The notes under the pieces: generated by a model
Databases searched by the model: none
Told to the model about the DNA's origin: nothing
Seen by the model: only the letters and a program-made list of their open reading frames with translations
Source of the DNA: Bacillus sp. REN10
GTDB taxonomy: Bacteria > Bacillota > Bacilli > Bacillales > Domibacillaceae
Reading direction: 5' to 3'
NCBI RefSeq assembly: GCF_016820555.1
Contig: NZ_JADHDW010000005.1
Coordinates: 1-64,000 of the forward strand
DNA length: 64,000 nt
Made by a program: the position numbers and the translations under genes
In this document: positions 8,836 through 19,302 of the stretch, one piece after another
Layout: every line of letters begins with the position of its first letter
How positions within the stretch are numbered: the stretch's first letter is position 1

Positions 8836-10347
8836 TTAAAGATGGTCTCGGACGAATTTCACATATTTTTTCATCGTGGAAAGCGACACGCCGTATTTTT
8901 CAGCAAGTGCCGCTTGCGTTTGCTTCTCTCCTCGATATTTTCGCCACATATATTCCGTTGCGGCGGCAAAAGCGGACGGGCTTTTCAATCGTGAAGAAGA
9001 GGACTCCATCTCATGAAACACCGTAAACCACAGCATAATCAAGCCTGCTTCTTCCGTACCAAGCGGCTGAAAATGCCCATATAAAGTGAAAGCCGTTTGA
9101 TGAGCTAAACGAATGTTTGCTTCCTCTTTCAACTGCTCATTAATCGGCATGCCTAACACGTCAGCTAAGTATATTTTTTCCCGAAAATCGAGCGATTCAA
9201 TGTCGCAAAAATCCGGATGGCTCATCACTTGTTTTTGATCATCGGACAGCGAAAATAAAAAAATGCCGAATAACCGTTCTTCTTCGTATTCGCTGTTTAG
9301 TCGGCGGACGATCATCGCCGGGTGATGTTCTAGCCCTTCCTTTTGCCGATTTCCTGTACTCCACGGCTCGAGCCCTTCTTTTTCAGGACTTTGTTGCAGC
9401 ACGTATTTCCACGCCTTGCGCGCCACTTCTTCTCGTCCGGTAAAATAGGCAGAATATGAGAGCCAATAATAAAACGATGCTTCACCCTCGAACCCGTGTT
9501 TATACAGCTTTTTTAACCAGCGATAGGCCTCATCATATTGGCCGATTAAAGCAAACGTCGCTCCGAGCTTATATTGCTGCTCCGGCAACATTGGATACAC
9601 TTTTTTTAATAGTTCGACGAGCTCCTTCAGCAGTCCGTATTGCTTTTCGTAATACATAAAGACGGCCATATTGCTTAACGCATGTAAATTTCCGGGATTT
9701 TTCTCTAGCACCTCGTTGAGCACGTGATGCGCTTTTTCAATATTTCCTAAATAAAAATAAGCAAGGGCTAAATTATTATAAGCAGACCAGAAGTCTGGGT
9801 ATTTCTGAATGAGATCTTCTAAACGCTCAATCGCTTTTTCATAACTGCCGCCCTCCAGGAGAAAACGCGCTTCTTCCTGCATCGTAATTAAATCGTCTTG
9901 CGCATAAAGATCATCCAGCTCGCCTTCCCCATCCATCGTGATCAACTCTAAAAGATCTTCGGCGTCCTCGCGAAATTCCCCTTGCTCATCCTTCTCTAAA
10001 TATGCTTGCACATGTGTGAAGGCTTCTTTAAACATTCCCATATGCGCATAATTATTGGCTAAAAAATAGTGGCATTCACTAATGAGCGGATCTAACTCAT
10101 CCAACACAAAGTGAAGCAACCCATTTGATTGTTCAAAGTTTCCAAGTTCTGTTTCGACAATTGCTAATTGACACGCAATCATCGGCTCCAGCGGCTCCAG
10201 ATCCATCGCACGTGATAAATATTTTTTTGCCTTAGGTAGCTCTCTTTTGCTCAGAGCCTTCAACCCTTTTTTATAATAATACTCACCTGTCGGCAAAAAG
10301 GAGATCACTTTCCCCTTTTGTTCCCGTAACTTTGAGTGTTTTCCCAT
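8836..10347 (-). CDS. TPR repeat protein (YvcD-like)
   Basis: A 503-residue soluble protein. Residues about 20-290 are tandem tetratricopeptide repeats (for example FWSAYNNLALAYFYLGNIEK and NLHALSNMAVFMYYEKQYG). The last 40 residues look like a helix-turn-helix (TQAALAEKYGVSLSTMKKY). Its place beside trxB and the his operon matches B. subtilis yvcD, whose function is not established. TPRs usually mean protein-protein binding. The start ATG has GGAGGAT before it. No signal peptide. Confidence 0.85.
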   Translation of the reverse strand: MGKHSKLREQKGKVISFLPTGEYYYKKGLKALSKRELPKAKKYLSRAMDLEPLEPMIACQLAIVETELGNFEQSNGLLHFVLDELDPLISECHYFLANNYAHMGMFKEAFTHVQAYLEKDEQGEFREDAEDLLELITMDGEGELDDLYAQDDLITMQEEARFLLEGGSYEKAIERLEDLIQKYPDFWSAYNNLALAYFYLGNIEKAHHVLNEVLEKNPGNLHALSNMAVFMYYEKQYGLLKELVELLKKVYPMLPEQQYKLGATFALIGQYDEAYRWLKKLYKHGFEGEASFYYWLSYSAYFTGREEVARKAWKYVLQQSPEKEGLEPWSTGNRQKEGLEHHPAMIVRRLNSEYEEERLFGIFLFSLSDDQKQVMSHPDFCDIESLDFREKIYLADVLGMPINEQLKEEANIRLAHQTAFTLYGHFQPLGTEEAGLIMLWFTVFHEMESSSSRLKSPSAFAAATEYMWRKYRGEKQTQAALAEKYGVSLSTMKKYVKFVRDHL

Positions 10348-10440
10348 GTAAATCCTCCGAGCATTTATAATTAACCTATGTAGTATACCATATAACCGAA
10401 ATCATCAGGGGTAAAAAAAGAATCCAGGAGCCAAATTATT

Positions 10441-10530
10441 GAAGAAAGAACAGATGGTCGAAGAAAACTTAGCATTGTTGAAGAAAGAGCTCAGATCATC
10501 GAAGAAAACACTCCTTTCGGCGAAGAAACC
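10441..10530. repeat. Degenerate tandem array, GAAGAAA core, about 20-bp period
   Basis: GAAGAAA occurs at 10441, 10460, 10480, 10501 and 10522, so 19-21 bases apart, with unrelated bases between. It lies between the hisIE terminator and the start of the TPR gene. Three other arrays of period 20 or 21 occur in the window. An ORF through it is an artefact of the repeat. Confidence 0.7.
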
Positions 10531-10545
10531 TCTACACGCACCCAT

Positions 10546-10578
10546 AGAAAAGCGAGGCCCTTTTCACCTCGCTTTTTT
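10546..10578. terminator. Terminator after hisIE
   Basis: A 10-bp stem AAAAGCGAGG / CCTCGCTTTT (10548-10557 with 10567-10576). It lies 7 bases beyond the hisIE stop and has U-runs in both directions. Confidence 0.85.
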
Positions 10579-10584
10579 GCTGGT

Positions 10585-11220
10585 TTATTTCGACTTTTCC
10601 TCGTGGCGCTTCGCTAACACGCCAAGGACATCGGCTAACTCTACTTTTTGCTCACGCAGCAAGACGAGCAAGTGGTACAGCAAGTCCGCCGCTTCCCATT
10701 GTAGCTCATCTTTGTCGCGGTTTTTCGCGGCAATGATCACTTCCGCTGCTTCTTCGCCGACTTTTTTCAAAATTTTATCGACGCCTTTTTCAAATAAGTA
10801 CGTGGTGTACGCGCCTTCAGGTCGGTTCTCTTCTCTTTCAGCGATGACTTCCTCTAACTTATGTAAAATCACATAAGGCAATGTTTCCGTCTGCTCACCG
10901 TATAAAGAGTGTTCGAAGCAGCTCGTTGTTCCTAAGTGACAAGCAGGACCAGCTGGCTTGACTAACACCACAAGCGCATCTTGATCGCAATCATATTTAA
11001 TATTGACGACTTTCTGTGTGTGTCCGCTTGTTTCCCCTTTATGCCACAATTCCTGACGAGAGCGGCTGTAGAACCATGTTTCACCGGATTCGATCGTTTT
11101 TTGCAGCGATTCTTTATTCATGTAGGCGAGCGTCAGCACTTCGTAAGTAGCCGCGTCTTGAACAACTGCAGGAATCAATCCCTTATCATCAAACTTTAAA
11201 TCGTCAATGTTTACACTCAT
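10585..11220 (-). CDS. hisIE: Bifunctional phosphoribosyl-AMP cyclohydrolase / phosphoribosyl-ATP pyrophosphatase
   Basis: A 211-residue fusion that carries out steps 2 and 3 of histidine synthesis. The N-terminal cyclohydrolase (residues about 1-115) has the WxxxETSGHxQ region ([12 protein letters not shown]) and the metal-binding DCDQDALVV and CHLGTTSCF motifs. The C-terminal pyrophosphatase (about 120-205) has the EEVIAERE and [13 protein letters not shown] helices. It is the last gene of the his operon and overlaps hisF by 4 bases. Fusion is the usual Bacillus arrangement. Confidence 0.97.
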   Translation of the reverse strand: MSVNIDDLKFDDKGLIPAVVQDAATYEVLTLAYMNKESLQKTIESGETWFYSRSRQELWHKGETSGHTQKVVNIKYDCDQDALVVLVKPAGPACHLGTTSCFEHSLYGEQTETLPYVILHKLEEVIAEREENRPEGAYTTYLFEKGVDKILKKVGEEAAEVIIAAKNRDKDELQWEAADLLYHLLVLLREQKVELADVLGVLAKRHEEKSK

Positions 11221-11975
11221 CTCATTTTCACTCCTTGACTTTTTAAAAAGCTTTTCACTTCATTGACGCTTGTTTCTTTATAATGAAAAATCGAAGCAGC
11301 CAAAGCGGCATCCGCTTTTCCATCGGTAAATACTTCGAGAAAGTGTTCCGCATTTCCTGCCCCGCCGGATGCAATCACTGGCACATCGACAGCTTCGCTC
11401 ACCGCTTTCGTCAAGGAAAGATCAAAGCCTTTTTTCTCTCCGTCACTATCCATGCTTGTTAATAAAATTTCTCCGGCTCCAAGCTCCACCGCTTCTTTCA
11501 CCCATGCGATCACTTCACGATCTGTCGCTTTTCTGCCGCCATGCGTATACACGCGCCATGAGCCTAGCTCCTCATCCCACTTCGCATCGACCGCAAGAAC
11601 GATACATTGCGAGCCAAAATAGTCCGCTCCTTCTGAAATCAACTCCGGTCGCAACACAGCGGCTGTATTGACGGAGACTTTATCCGCCCCTGCGCGAAGC
11701 ATGCGCTTCATGTCTTCAAGCGAGTTAATTCCACCGCCAACGGTGAAAGGAATCGCTAGTTCCGAAGCAACGGCTTGCACCACATCGACCATTGTTTTTC
11801 GCCCTTCATGAGAGGCGGAAATATCAAGAAATACGAGTTCATCCGCACCTTGATCATCATAAATACGGGCAAGCTCCACTGGATCGCCGGCATCGCGAAG
11901 TTGCACAAATTGAATCCCTTTGACGACTCGACCATCTTTCACATCTAAGCATGGAATAATTCGTTTTGTAAGCAT
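11217..11975 (-). CDS. hisF: Imidazole glycerol phosphate synthase cyclase subunit
   Basis: HisF forms a complex with HisH and turns PRFAR plus ammonia into IGP and AICAR. The 252-residue (beta-alpha)8 barrel has the opening [16 protein letters not shown] with catalytic Asp11 and the phosphate-binding TVGGGI and IASGGAG loops; catalytic Asp130 is in VLAVDAKW. It is one base after hisA and overlaps hisIE. Confidence 0.98.
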   Translation of the reverse strand: MLTKRIIPCLDVKDGRVVKGIQFVQLRDAGDPVELARIYDDQGADELVFLDISASHEGRKTMVDVVQAVASELAIPFTVGGGINSLEDMKRMLRAGADKVSVNTAAVLRPELISEGADYFGSQCIVLAVDAKWDEELGSWRVYTHGGRKATDREVIAWVKEAVELGAGEILLTSMDSDGEKKGFDLSLTKAVSEAVDVPVIASGGAGNAEHFLEVFTDGKADAALAASIFHYKETSVNEVKSFLKSQGVKMR

Positions 11976-12704
11976 TTATTTCACCTCTTCCACTGCTTCA
12001 CGAACTGTAAATTGGCCTGTGTAAATCGCTTTCCCTACAATGACGCCGCTCACGCCATCAGACGCACATTGCTTCACCTGTTGCACATCTGCTAATGAGC
12101 TAACGCCTCCAGAAGCGATCACTTTTTTTCCTGTAGCGCGCGCTAATTCCGCGACCGCTTCAATATTCGGTCCCGTCAGCATCCCATCTGTGGCAATATC
12201 GGTAAAAATAAACGTTTCCGCACCCGCTTCTGCTAACTCCTTGCCTAGGTCGACGGCTTTCAAGGAAGACGTTTCAAGCCAGCCATGCGTCGCAACAAAG
12301 CCGTCTTTCGCATCTAAGCCAATAGCGATTTTGTCTCCATATTGACGTAGCCATTGTTTCACAAGCTCTGGCTGGGATACGGCAAGACTGCCGATAATGA
12401 CGCGATCGACACCGTTATCTAAATAATGGCGAACATCCTCTTCCGTCCGAATCCCGCCGCCAATTTGTACTTTCGCAGATAGCTTTTGCGCCGCTTCAAT
12501 CACAAAGCGATCATTGATGCGCTGGCCATCTTTTGCGCCATCAAGGTCGACCATATGAATCCATTCGGCTCCTTGGTCGACAAATGATTTCGCCATATCA
12601 AATGGAGAATCTCCGTAAATCGTTTCCTGATTATAATCTCCTTGCGTCAATCGCACGCATTTCCCACCGCGCATATCGATCGCTGGATAAATGATAAAAC
12701 TCAT
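11976..12704 (-). CDS. hisA: ProFAR isomerase HisA
   Basis: HisA opens the ribose ring of ProFAR to PRFAR, step 4 of the histidine pathway. The 242-residue (beta-alpha)8 barrel carries [15 protein letters not shown] with catalytic Asp near residue 9, a second catalytic Asp in [10 protein letters not shown] and the phosphate-binding QIGGGIR and IASGGVS loops. GGAGG lies before the ATG. It overlaps hisH by 4 bases. Confidence 0.98.
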   Translation of the reverse strand: MSFIIYPAIDMRGGKCVRLTQGDYNQETIYGDSPFDMAKSFVDQGAEWIHMVDLDGAKDGQRINDRFVIEAAQKLSAKVQIGGGIRTEEDVRHYLDNGVDRVIIGSLAVSQPELVKQWLRQYGDKIAIGLDAKDGFVATHGWLETSSLKAVDLGKELAEAGAETFIFTDIATDGMLTGPNIEAVAELARATGKKVIASGGVSSLADVQQVKQCASDGVSGVIVGKAIYTGQFTVREAVEEVK

Positions 12705-13324
12705 AAAATCGCCTCCGAACGTTCCATTGCCTTGGCAAAATTGCTTAATAATTGCATGCCGACTTCCCCGCTTTTTTCGGGATGAAACTGCATGCCGAAC
12801 ACATTTTTATGACCGACCACTGCCGGAATTTCCACATTATATACCGCGCTTGCTAGCAAATCTTCCGCTCTCATTTCACTGACATAGTAAGAATGAACGA
12901 AATAAACAAAGCCTTCGTCCACACCGTGCAACACGGGCGAATCTTGGTGAAACGTCAGTTCATTCCACCCCATATGCGGCACCTTCACTTTTTCAGCCGG
13001 AATGCGAGTGACTCTTCCTTTTAATAAACCTAATCCTTGAAAACAGCCATTTTCTTCACTTTCGTCAAACAATAGCTGCATCCCAAGGCAAATGCCAAGC
13101 AACGGACGACCGCTCTCCACATAGCTTGTTAAAAAATGGTCAAGCTTCGTGTCTTCTAGTAAAGCCATCGCATCTTTAAACGCACCCACTCCAGGTAAAA
13201 TTAACCCCTTCATCCGATCAAGCTCTTCCGGAGAATCGCTAATGATGTACGGAATTTGCATGCGCTCAAGCGCTTTGCTTACACTAAATAAATTCCCCAT
13301 TCCATAATCGACAATTCCGATCAT
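12701..13324 (-). CDS. hisH: Imidazole glycerol phosphate synthase glutaminase subunit
   Basis: A 207-residue class I glutamine amidotransferase that feeds ammonia to HisF. The nucleophile Cys79 sits in [12 protein letters not shown] and the His-Glu pair in [14 protein letters not shown]. The start directly follows the hisB stop, with AAAGGA upstream. Confidence 0.98.
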   Translation of the reverse strand: MIGIVDYGMGNLFSVSKALERMQIPYIISDSPEELDRMKGLILPGVGAFKDAMALLEDTKLDHFLTSYVESGRPLLGICLGMQLLFDESEENGCFQGLGLLKGRVTRIPAEKVKVPHMGWNELTFHQDSPVLHGVDEGFVYFVHSYYVSEMRAEDLLASAVYNVEIPAVVGHKNVFGMQFHPEKSGEVGMQLLSNFAKAMERSEAIL

Positions 13325-13918
13325 CTACAACATTCCTTTCGTTGAAGGCACACCTTTCACACGCGGATCGATCATCGTCGCTTCATCGAGCGCGCGAGCC
13401 AGCGCTTTAAAGACAGCCTCTATCATATGATGTGTGTTGTGTCCGTAGTGAATAATGACATGCAAATTCATTCGCGCTTCCAAAGCGAGTTTCCATAAAA
13501 ATTCATGCACGAGTTCCGTATCAAACGTGCCTACCTTTTGTGAAGGAAAATCGCCGCCGCGCATTTCAAAGTGAGGACGGTTGCTTAAATCCACTACCAC
13601 TTGCGCAAGCGTTTCATCCATTGGGACAAACGCATTGCCGTAACGTTTAATTCCTTTCTTATCCCCAAGCGCTTCTTTCAGTGCCAGCCCGAGACAAATC
13701 CCGATGTCTTCTGTCGTATGGTGATCGTCGATTTCCACATCGCCGTCCGCTTTCACACTTAAATCAAATTGGCCATGCTTCGTGAATAGATCGAGCATAT
13801 GATCCATAAACGGGACGCCTGTCTCAATCTCCGCTTTCCCTTCCCCATCGATCGAAAAAGAAAGGTTAATTTTCGTTTCATTTGTATCTCGATTCAATTG
13901 TGCTGTACGCTTGCTCAA
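13325..13918 (-). CDS. hisB: Imidazoleglycerol-phosphate dehydratase
   Basis: HisB dehydrates IGP to imidazole acetol phosphate using two manganese ions. The metal-binding [10 protein letters not shown] and HNTHHMIEA motifs are present. I place the start at the TTG at 13918, giving 197 residues ([20 protein letters not shown]), because GAGGTG lies 6 bases upstream and this fits family length; a longer reading from 13984 would overlap hisD by 47 bases. This is the monofunctional form without the histidinol-phosphatase domain found in E. coli. Confidence 0.93.
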   Translation of the reverse strand: MSKRTAQLNRDTNETKINLSFSIDGEGKAEIETGVPFMDHMLDLFTKHGQFDLSVKADGDVEIDDHHTTEDIGICLGLALKEALGDKKGIKRYGNAFVPMDETLAQVVVDLSNRPHFEMRGGDFPSQKVGTFDTELVHEFLWKLALEARMNLHVIIHYGHNTHHMIEAVFKALARALDEATMIDPRVKGVPSTKGML

Positions 13919-13937
13919 ACTAGACACCTCATTTTTG

Positions 13938-15212
13938 TTATTTTTTCTCGGATCGGATCTCCACGGCTCGCGCATGAGCTTCAAGCCCCTCTAATCGGGC
14001 AAAAGCGGCAATCTTTTGATAATTCTCGTTATACGCCTGCTCACTATACATGATAATGCTCGATTTTTTCATGAAATCATCGACATTTAATGGGCTAGAA
14101 AAACGAGCGGTTCCATTCGTTGGCAACACATGATTCGGTCCGGCAAAATAGTCTCCGATCGGCTCCGAGCTATAGCGGCCGACAAAAATGGCTCCAGCAT
14201 GACGAATATCTTTCACAACTTCTAGTGCGTTGTCCGTCATAATTTCTAAATGCTCTGGTGCCAGTCTGTTAATCGTTTCGACCGCTTCTGTCATATCCTT
14301 CGCCACATAAATCGCCCCGTAGCTGTCAATCGACGCACGAGCAATGTCCTCACGCGGCAACTCCTTCAATTGCCGTTCAACTTCCGCCGCTGTTTCTTCT
14401 GCCACTCGTTCAGAAGTGGTCACTAGCACACTGCTCGCGCGCGGGTCATGCTCCGCTTGCGATAACAAATCCGCCGCGATTTCCCGCGGGCAAGCCGTGT
14501 CGTCAGTCAAAACCGCAATTTCACTTGGCCCCGCGATCATATCAATATCGACATCGCCAAATACTTCCCGTTTCGCTAAAGCCACATAAATATTTCCCGG
14601 GCCTGTAATTTTATCCACAGGCTGAATCGATTCTGTCCCGTAAGCAAGTGCCGCCACCGCTTGCGCACCACCGACTTTATAGATTTCTTTCACACCAGCA
14701 ATATCCGCAGCGACCAACACTCCAGCCGGAAGACGGCCGTCACGTCCAGGCGGTGAAACCATCACAATCCGCTCAACGCCCGCTACTTTTGCCGGCATCA
14801 CATTCATCAAGACAGAGGATGGATAAGCAGCCGTTCCTCCGGGTACATACACCCCAGCTGAATCAAGCGGCGTGATTTTTTGACCGAGCATCGAGCCGTT
14901 GGAATCGGTATACATCCATGTTTCGCGCAATTGCTTTTGATGAAAGGTAAAGATATTTTTCGCCGCTTCTTTAATGATATCAATCATTTGTTTTGGCAAT
15001 TGTTCATACGCTTCATTCACTTCTTCTTGCGTCACTTTTAAGCTGTATAACTTGGCTCCATCAAACTTTTCCGTCAATGCTCGTAACGCTTGATCGCCTT
15101 GTGAGCGAACGGTGCGAATAATGGCTTGAACGGCAGTGCGCTGCTCTTCGGTTCCGCTATCGACCGAACGCTTCAATGTTAAATCACCTGTGACTTTTTC
15201 GATGTTTATCAT
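13938..15212 (-). CDS. hisD: Histidinol dehydrogenase
   Basis: HisD oxidises histidinol to histidine in two NAD-dependent steps with a zinc ion. The [18 protein letters not shown] segment, the [10 protein letters not shown] nucleotide region and the [11 protein letters not shown] motif containing the catalytic Glu-His pair are clear. I prefer the ATG at 15212 because AAAAGGT is 9 bases upstream; an in-frame GTG at 15218 overlaps the hisG stop. Product is about 424 residues, the normal size. Confidence 0.95.
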   Translation of the reverse strand: MINIEKVTGDLTLKRSVDSGTEEQRTAVQAIIRTVRSQGDQALRALTEKFDGAKLYSLKVTQEEVNEAYEQLPKQMIDIIKEAAKNIFTFHQKQLRETWMYTDSNGSMLGQKITPLDSAGVYVPGGTAAYPSSVLMNVMPAKVAGVERIVMVSPPGRDGRLPAGVLVAADIAGVKEIYKVGGAQAVAALAYGTESIQPVDKITGPGNIYVALAKREVFGDVDIDMIAGPSEIAVLTDDTACPREIAADLLSQAEHDPRASSVLVTTSERVAEETAAEVERQLKELPREDIARASIDSYGAIYVAKDMTEAVETINRLAPEHLEIMTDNALEVVKDIRHAGAIFVGRYSSEPIGDYFAGPNHVLPTNGTARFSSPLNVDDFMKKSSIIMYSEQAYNENYQKIAAFARLEGLEAHARAVEIRSEKK

Positions 15213-15214
15213 GT

Positions 15215-15850
15215 TCACACGACCTTTTCTGAAATGATATTCGTAAGCCGATCGACAAGCGTTTGAATTTCTCGATCCTTCATGCGATAGCTCACTGGAT
15301 TGACAATTAGACGAGACGTAATGCCCACAATCGTTTCGTATTCCACTAAACCATTTTCTTTTAGCGTTCGGCCTGTTGAGACAATATCAACGATGCGATC
15401 TGCTAACCCGATTAACGGCGCAAGCTCAATCGATCCATTTAGTTTAATGATCTCGACTTGCTCTCCTTGCTCGCGAAAATAAGTGGAAGCCACATTTGGA
15501 TATTTCGTCGCAATCTTTGGCGCCACCTCGCTCATTGATGTATTCGGTAACCCAGCGACCGCCAAATAACAAGGGCTAATTTGCAAATCGAGGAGTTCAT
15601 ATACATCCCTTTCTTCTTCAAGCAGCACATCTTTTCCTGCGATACCAAGATCAGCCACACCATATTCCACATAAGTCGCAACATCCATTGGCTTTGCTAA
15701 AAAGAATCGTAAATTCTCTTCCGGTACTTCAATAATTAATTTGCGCGACTCATCGAATTCAGGAGGAAGCTGATACCCCGCTTGTCTAAGTAAATCCGCC
15801 GCTTCTTCAAAAATCCGTCCTTTCGGCATCGCAATCGTTAACATCGACAT
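15215..15850 (-). CDS. hisG: ATP phosphoribosyltransferase, short form
   Basis: HisG catalyses the first and committed step, joining ATP and PRPP. This is the short form lacking the C-terminal histidine-sensing domain, which needs HisZ as partner; hisZ is directly upstream. [12 protein letters not shown] and the PRPP-binding [14 protein letters not shown] motif are visible. I start at the ATG at 15850, overlapping the hisZ stop (TAATG) with GGAGGGG upstream; a longer reading from 15904 extends into hisZ and is unlikely. Product 211 residues. Confidence 0.95.
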   Translation of the reverse strand: MSMLTIAMPKGRIFEEAADLLRQAGYQLPPEFDESRKLIIEVPEENLRFFLAKPMDVATYVEYGVADLGIAGKDVLLEEERDVYELLDLQISPCYLAVAGLPNTSMSEVAPKIATKYPNVASTYFREQGEQVEIIKLNGSIELAPLIGLADRIVDIVSTGRTLKENGLVEYETIVGITSRLIVNPVSYRMKDREIQTLVDRLTNIISEKVV

Positions 15851-17034
15851 TAGCTTTCCCCTCCATTCTTCGCTTGCCCCACATAATAGCTGACCTTTCT
15901 GCAAGCACTTGTAAAGCGGTCCACATCTTTCACACCCGCCAAGTCTTGCAGCACTACTTGTTCTCCTTGCGCTCGAAGCTTAGCTGCCGCTTCAATCGCT
16001 TCTTTCCGACGCTCTTTACTGAAGATCACACAATGAATCCCTTCCGTTTCCACTAACTCGCCTTTTGCTTCTAACAGAAAGTCCAAGCGCAATCCAAAGC
16101 CTGTGGCGCTAGCTGGCTGACCGAATTTTTCTAATAAATTGTTGTAGCGGCCGCCATTTCCAACAGGATAACCGACGCCATCCGCATACGTTTCAAATAA
16201 AATACCTGTATAGTAACTCATATGACTCACAAGCGATAAATCAAATTTGACATATGGCTCTATTCCATAATCTTTGAGGAGGTCGATCAATTGACGCAAC
16301 TCATCAATGGCTTCCTTGCCGGCTCCATCTTCAATTAACTCATCCGCCATTTGCAGGCAACTTTCGTCTCCATGCAACTGTAAAAAGTTCAATAGCCGCT
16401 GTTTATCAATGGAAGATAAAGAAAGAGAGCGGACATGTTCCCGATAACCGACATAATTTTTTTCATATAAATAACGGCGAAGCGTGCTCGCTCTCTCTTC
16501 GGTCCCTAAAATTTGCTGGAATAACTTTTCTACAAAGCGAATATGCCCAATCGATACTTGGAATTCGGTTAAGCCAATTTCCTTCATCGCTGAGACCATT
16601 AAAGCAATCACTTCCGCATCGGCACTGATCGTCGCATCGCCGATATTCTCGACACCAATTTGAGCAAATTCAGCCGCTCGTCCCCCTTCACGCTGTTGCG
16701 CGCGATACACATTGGCAGAATACGCGAGGCGAAGTGGTACTTGTTCTTTTAACAATTTAGAGGCCGCCGTTCTTGCAATCGGCGTCGTCATATCCGGTCG
16801 AAGCACGAGCGTATTGCCTTGCTGGTCAAGCAATTTAAACAACTGCTGATCTAAAATGGCCGACGCTTCTCCCACCGTATCGTAATATTCTAAAGCAGGC
16901 GTCTCAATAAACTGATAGCCCCAGCTTCTCATTTGATCTTCAATCGCATCTTTTAACTTACGTTTCGTTTCATAAATATGAGGCAGTGTATCCCTCATCC
17001 CCACTGGTTTTTCAAACATGAACAGCTTTGACAT
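15850..17034 (-). CDS. hisZ: ATP phosphoribosyltransferase regulatory subunit
   Basis: HisZ resembles the histidyl-tRNA synthetase catalytic core without the anticodon domain and acts as the histidine-sensing subunit of short-form His[14 protein letters not shown], motif 2-like [21 protein letters not shown] and the YSANV region are seen. It is the first his gene. The exact start is uncertain: GTG 17043, ATG 17034 and ATG 17019 are all in frame; I chose 17034 because GGGTG is 6 bases upstream. Confidence 0.93.
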   Translation of the reverse strand: MSKLFMFEKPVGMRDTLPHIYETKRKLKDAIEDQMRSWGYQFIETPALEYYDTVGEASAILDQQLFKLLDQQGNTLVLRPDMTTPIARTAASKLLKEQVPLRLAYSANVYRAQQREGGRAAEFAQIGVENIGDATISADAEVIALMVSAMKEIGLTEFQVSIGHIRFVEKLFQQILGTEERASTLRRYLYEKNYVGYREHVRSLSLSSIDKQRLLNFLQLHGDESCLQMADELIEDGAGKEAIDELRQLIDLLKDYGIEPYVKFDLSLVSHMSYYTGILFETYADGVGYPVGNGGRYNNLLEKFGQPASATGFGLRLDFLLEAKGELVETEGIHCVIFSKERRKEAIEAAAKLRAQGEQVVLQDLAGVKDVDRFTSACRKVSYYVGQAKNGGES

Positions 17035-17107
17035 CCTCATCACCCGACCGCTTATATTTTTAAAACACTTTAGTTCGCTAATATGTTACCATAATGAAGT
17101 TATAAGT

Positions 17108-17136
17108 AGTTTAACGTTTCTGACTATTTACGTCAA
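17108..17136 (-). promoter_or_regulatory. Promoter of the histidine operon
   Basis: Minus strand TTGACG (17131-17136), a 17-base spacer and TAAACT (17108-17113), about 75 bases before hisZ. No T-box or attenuator is visible in the short leader. Confidence 0.55.
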
Positions 17137-17153
17137 GACAATTAACAGAAAGT

Positions 17154-17190
17154 TTAAAAAAGGGACTCGATCTGTAACGAGTCCCCTTTT
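17154..17190 (-). terminator. Terminator after cstA
   Basis: Perfect 8-bp stem GGGACTCG / CGAGTCCC (17162-17169 with 17178-17185) flanked by A- and T-runs, 5 bases beyond the cstA stop. Confidence 0.9.
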
Positions 17191-17194
17191 CACT

Positions 17195-18631
17195 TTATGC
17201 TACTTCCACTTTTCTTTTTACTGTTTTGACTTGCTTATGCTGAATGATTTTCCATACATATAATAAGAAGATTACTATAGTGAGTACACCGCCGATCATT
17301 AACGAGACCGAATAATTCATCGAAAATCCTTCAGGTGCATAGAAAATGTACGTACAAGACACGCCTGTCATGAACAGGGCAGGTGCACCGGCAATCCAGT
17401 GTGCTTTTCCTTCTTTTAATAAATAAGAAACGGCTGTCCACAGCATCACCGTAGCCACCACTTGATTCGTCCAGCCCACATAACGCCATAAAAATGAATA
17501 GTCAATCGTTGATAAAAAGACCGTCGGCACGCTTACGGCAATCGTTAATAAGAACACCACGCTTTTCTTCTCAGCATTTACCCATTTAGCCGCGAACTCT
17601 CCTAGCATCATACGCGATGATCTCAATGCTGTATCTCCCGTTGTAATCGGTAAAATAATAACTCCTAACACAGCTAGTATACCACCAAGTGTCCCCAGTA
17701 ATGATGTCGAAATTTCATTGACTACACCAGCCGGTCCGCCTGCCGCTAATGCCGCTTGCAGCCCTTCTGTTCCACCGAAGAACGTCATGCCAGCCGCCGC
17801 CCAAATTAACGCAATCACCCCTTCACCGATCATTGCCCCGTAAAATACTTTCCGACCCTCTGACTCCTTTTTCATCGTGCGCGCCACGATCGGACTTTGT
17901 GTACTATGGAAGCCTGAGATCGCACCGCAAGAAATCGTCACCATCAATAACGGCCAAATCGGCAATTCACCCGGATGAAGATTTTCCAATGTGACATTCG
18001 GAATCGGCTTGTCCCCGAACAATAACGCAACAGCAATCGCCACCGCCATAAAAATCAAAATCGCCCCAAAGATCGGATAAATTTTCCCAATCACTTTATT
18101 CACTGGCAACACAGCCGCTAATAAGAAATAAATAAAGACAATGGCCAATCCAGCTGTGAAGCTTAACGGAGTAATTTGAGCGATCAATTGGGCTGGTCCT
18201 GCCGTAAAAGCCGCCGCCACTAACACCATTAATATAATAGAAATGACGTTGATCATCGCTTTCACGGTTTTACCTAAATATTGGCCAACTAACGTCGGAA
18301 ATTGAGCCCCGCCATGCCTTAACGACAGCATACCAGAGAAATAATCATGCACCGCTCCTGCGAAAATACAACCAACCACAATCCAAACAAACGCCACCGG
18401 GCCATATAAAGCTCCTGCAACCGCTCCAAAAATTGGACCCAACCCGGCTATATTCAATAATTGAATTAACGAGCCCTTCCACCAGCTCATCGGCACATAA
18501 TCCAATCCATCTTGCTTCGTGTAAGCGGGTGTTGCTTGCTCATCATCAATCACAAACACACGCTCCACCACTTTGGAATACACGGCATAACCCATAAAAA
18601 GTAATAACAATGCTGCAATAAATGTCACCAT
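17195..18631 (-). CDS. cstA: Carbon starvation protein CstA, peptide/pyruvate transporter family
   Basis: A 478-residue integral membrane protein with more than ten hydrophobic segments. CstA family proteins import peptides or pyruvate when preferred carbon is short. The conserved GLDYVPMSWWKG entry, the GPIFGAVAGALYGP loop and the GAISGFHSTQSPIVART region mark the family. I start at the ATG at 18631 (MVTFIAALLLLFMGY), because AGGAGGAG is upstream and the longer reading from 18697 covers the promoter. It is monocistronic. Confidence 0.93.
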   Translation of the reverse strand: MVTFIAALLLLFMGYAVYSKVVERVFVIDDEQATPAYTKQDGLDYVPMSWWKGSLIQLLNIAGLGPIFGAVAGALYGPVAFVWIVVGCIFAGAVHDYFSGMLSLRHGGAQFPTLVGQYLGKTVKAMINVISIILMVLVAAAFTAGPAQLIAQITPLSFTAGLAIVFIYFLLAAVLPVNKVIGKIYPIFGAILIFMAVAIAVALLFGDKPIPNVTLENLHPGELPIWPLLMVTISCGAISGFHSTQSPIVARTMKKESEGRKVFYGAMIGEGVIALIWAAAGMTFFGGTEGLQAALAAGGPAGVVNEISTSLLGTLGGILAVLGVIILPITTGDTALRSSRMMLGEFAAKWVNAEKKSVVFLLTIAVSVPTVFLSTIDYSFLWRYVGWTNQVVATVMLWTAVSYLLKEGKAHWIAGAPALFMTGVSCTYIFYAPEGFSMNYSVSLMIGGVLTIVIFLLYVWKIIQHKQVKTVKRKVEVA

Positions 18632-18675
18632 AATATGTCTCCTCCTGATGTTAGGTGTCAAATAATTTTCTTTAT

Positions 18676-18704
18676 ATTTTATATTCTGAAAAATCAAAAT
18701 ACAA
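18676..18704 (-). promoter_or_regulatory. cstA promoter
   Basis: Minus strand TTGTAT (18699-18704), a 17-base spacer and TAAAAT (18676-18681), 45 bases before the cstA ATG. No clear catabolite-response element was found by eye. Confidence 0.6.
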
Positions 18705-18800
18705 CCCCTTTTTTGAAAAAAACAAGTAAATCATGAATTTATTGGTCAATTCTTTCTATTTTGAAATAATGACGTTATTATTTTAGTGTAGTGAATGAGT

Positions 18801-19066
18801 GACTAAAATTGGGATGGAAATCTCCAAGGTTGGCCGTGCGCCTGAAATTTTGATGAATGCGACCAATTTGCTCCATTGCTGACTGATTACCCTTGTTTGA
18901 CCGCGGCTACCTCTTGGGGAGAACGCATGATCTCAGCGCCGTGACTGAAGTTTGGATGAGATCGACTGATTCATTTCGTTTCGCGACTGCTTCTGGTGCC
19001 TGAGCGACTAATCCCTCTCGATTTCCGACCGATTCCTGCAATGAAACGACTAATCCTCGATCGCAC
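18801..19066. repeat. Degenerate tandem array, GACTRATY core, 21-bp period
   Basis: Units beginning GAC occur at 18943, 18964, 18985, 19006, 19027 and 19048, exactly 21 bases apart; looser units start at 18801, 18861, 18881, 18899 and 18921. The first eight bases are conserved (GACTGATT, GACTAATC, GACCGATT) and the remaining thirteen vary. The stretch has no gene and lies between the divergent cstA and a small membrane-protein gene. Confidence 0.85.
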
Positions 19067-19106
19067 ACAAATAAATGGTATAATATCCAAAAAGAGGTGA
19101 AAACGT

Positions 19107-19274
19107 TTGGCTAGTATAAATGTTGGAGATGTGATTTTTCAACTGTTTATGTTGGGAATTCCTGTGCTTATTGTTGTTGCAATCGTATATTTTATCCGAT
19201 CATGGAAAAAACAAAAAGAGCAACTGCAGCGGCTAGAAGATAAAATTGATCAATTAGAAAACAAATCAAAATAA
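19107..19274 (+). CDS. Small membrane protein with coiled tail, DUF4083-like
   Basis: A 55-residue ORF starting at TTG with AAAGAGGTG upstream. Residues about 7-30 are one membrane helix (VIFQLFMLGIPVLIVVAIVY) and residues 33-52 are a charged heptad-like tail (KKQKEQLQRLEDKIDQLE). Size and layout resemble the DUF4083 small proteins of Bacillaceae. A TATAAT at 19079-19084 could be its -10, with no good -35. A bidirectional terminator follows immediately. Coding is likely; function unknown. Confidence 0.7.
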   Translation: MASINVGDVIFQLFMLGIPVLIVVAIVYFIRSWKKQKEQLQRLEDKIDQLENKSK

Positions 19275-19302
19275 CCTCTCCGTCCGCCGAAGAGGTTATT
19301 TC
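19268..19302. terminator. Bidirectional terminator, 19.28 kb
   Basis: Perfect 10-bp stem AATAACCTCT / AGAGGTTATT (19270-19279 with 19291-19300). It overlaps the last codons of the convergent acetyltransferase gene. Confidence 0.8.

Noticed and set aside
10439-10876. A 145-residue frame starting MKKEQMVEENLAL
   Set aside because: It crosses the GAAGAAA array and the hisIE terminator and then runs antisense through hisIE.
17037-17194. T-box or his attenuator in front of hisZ
   Set aside because: The leader is too short for a T-box and shows neither a specifier loop nor a run of His codons.
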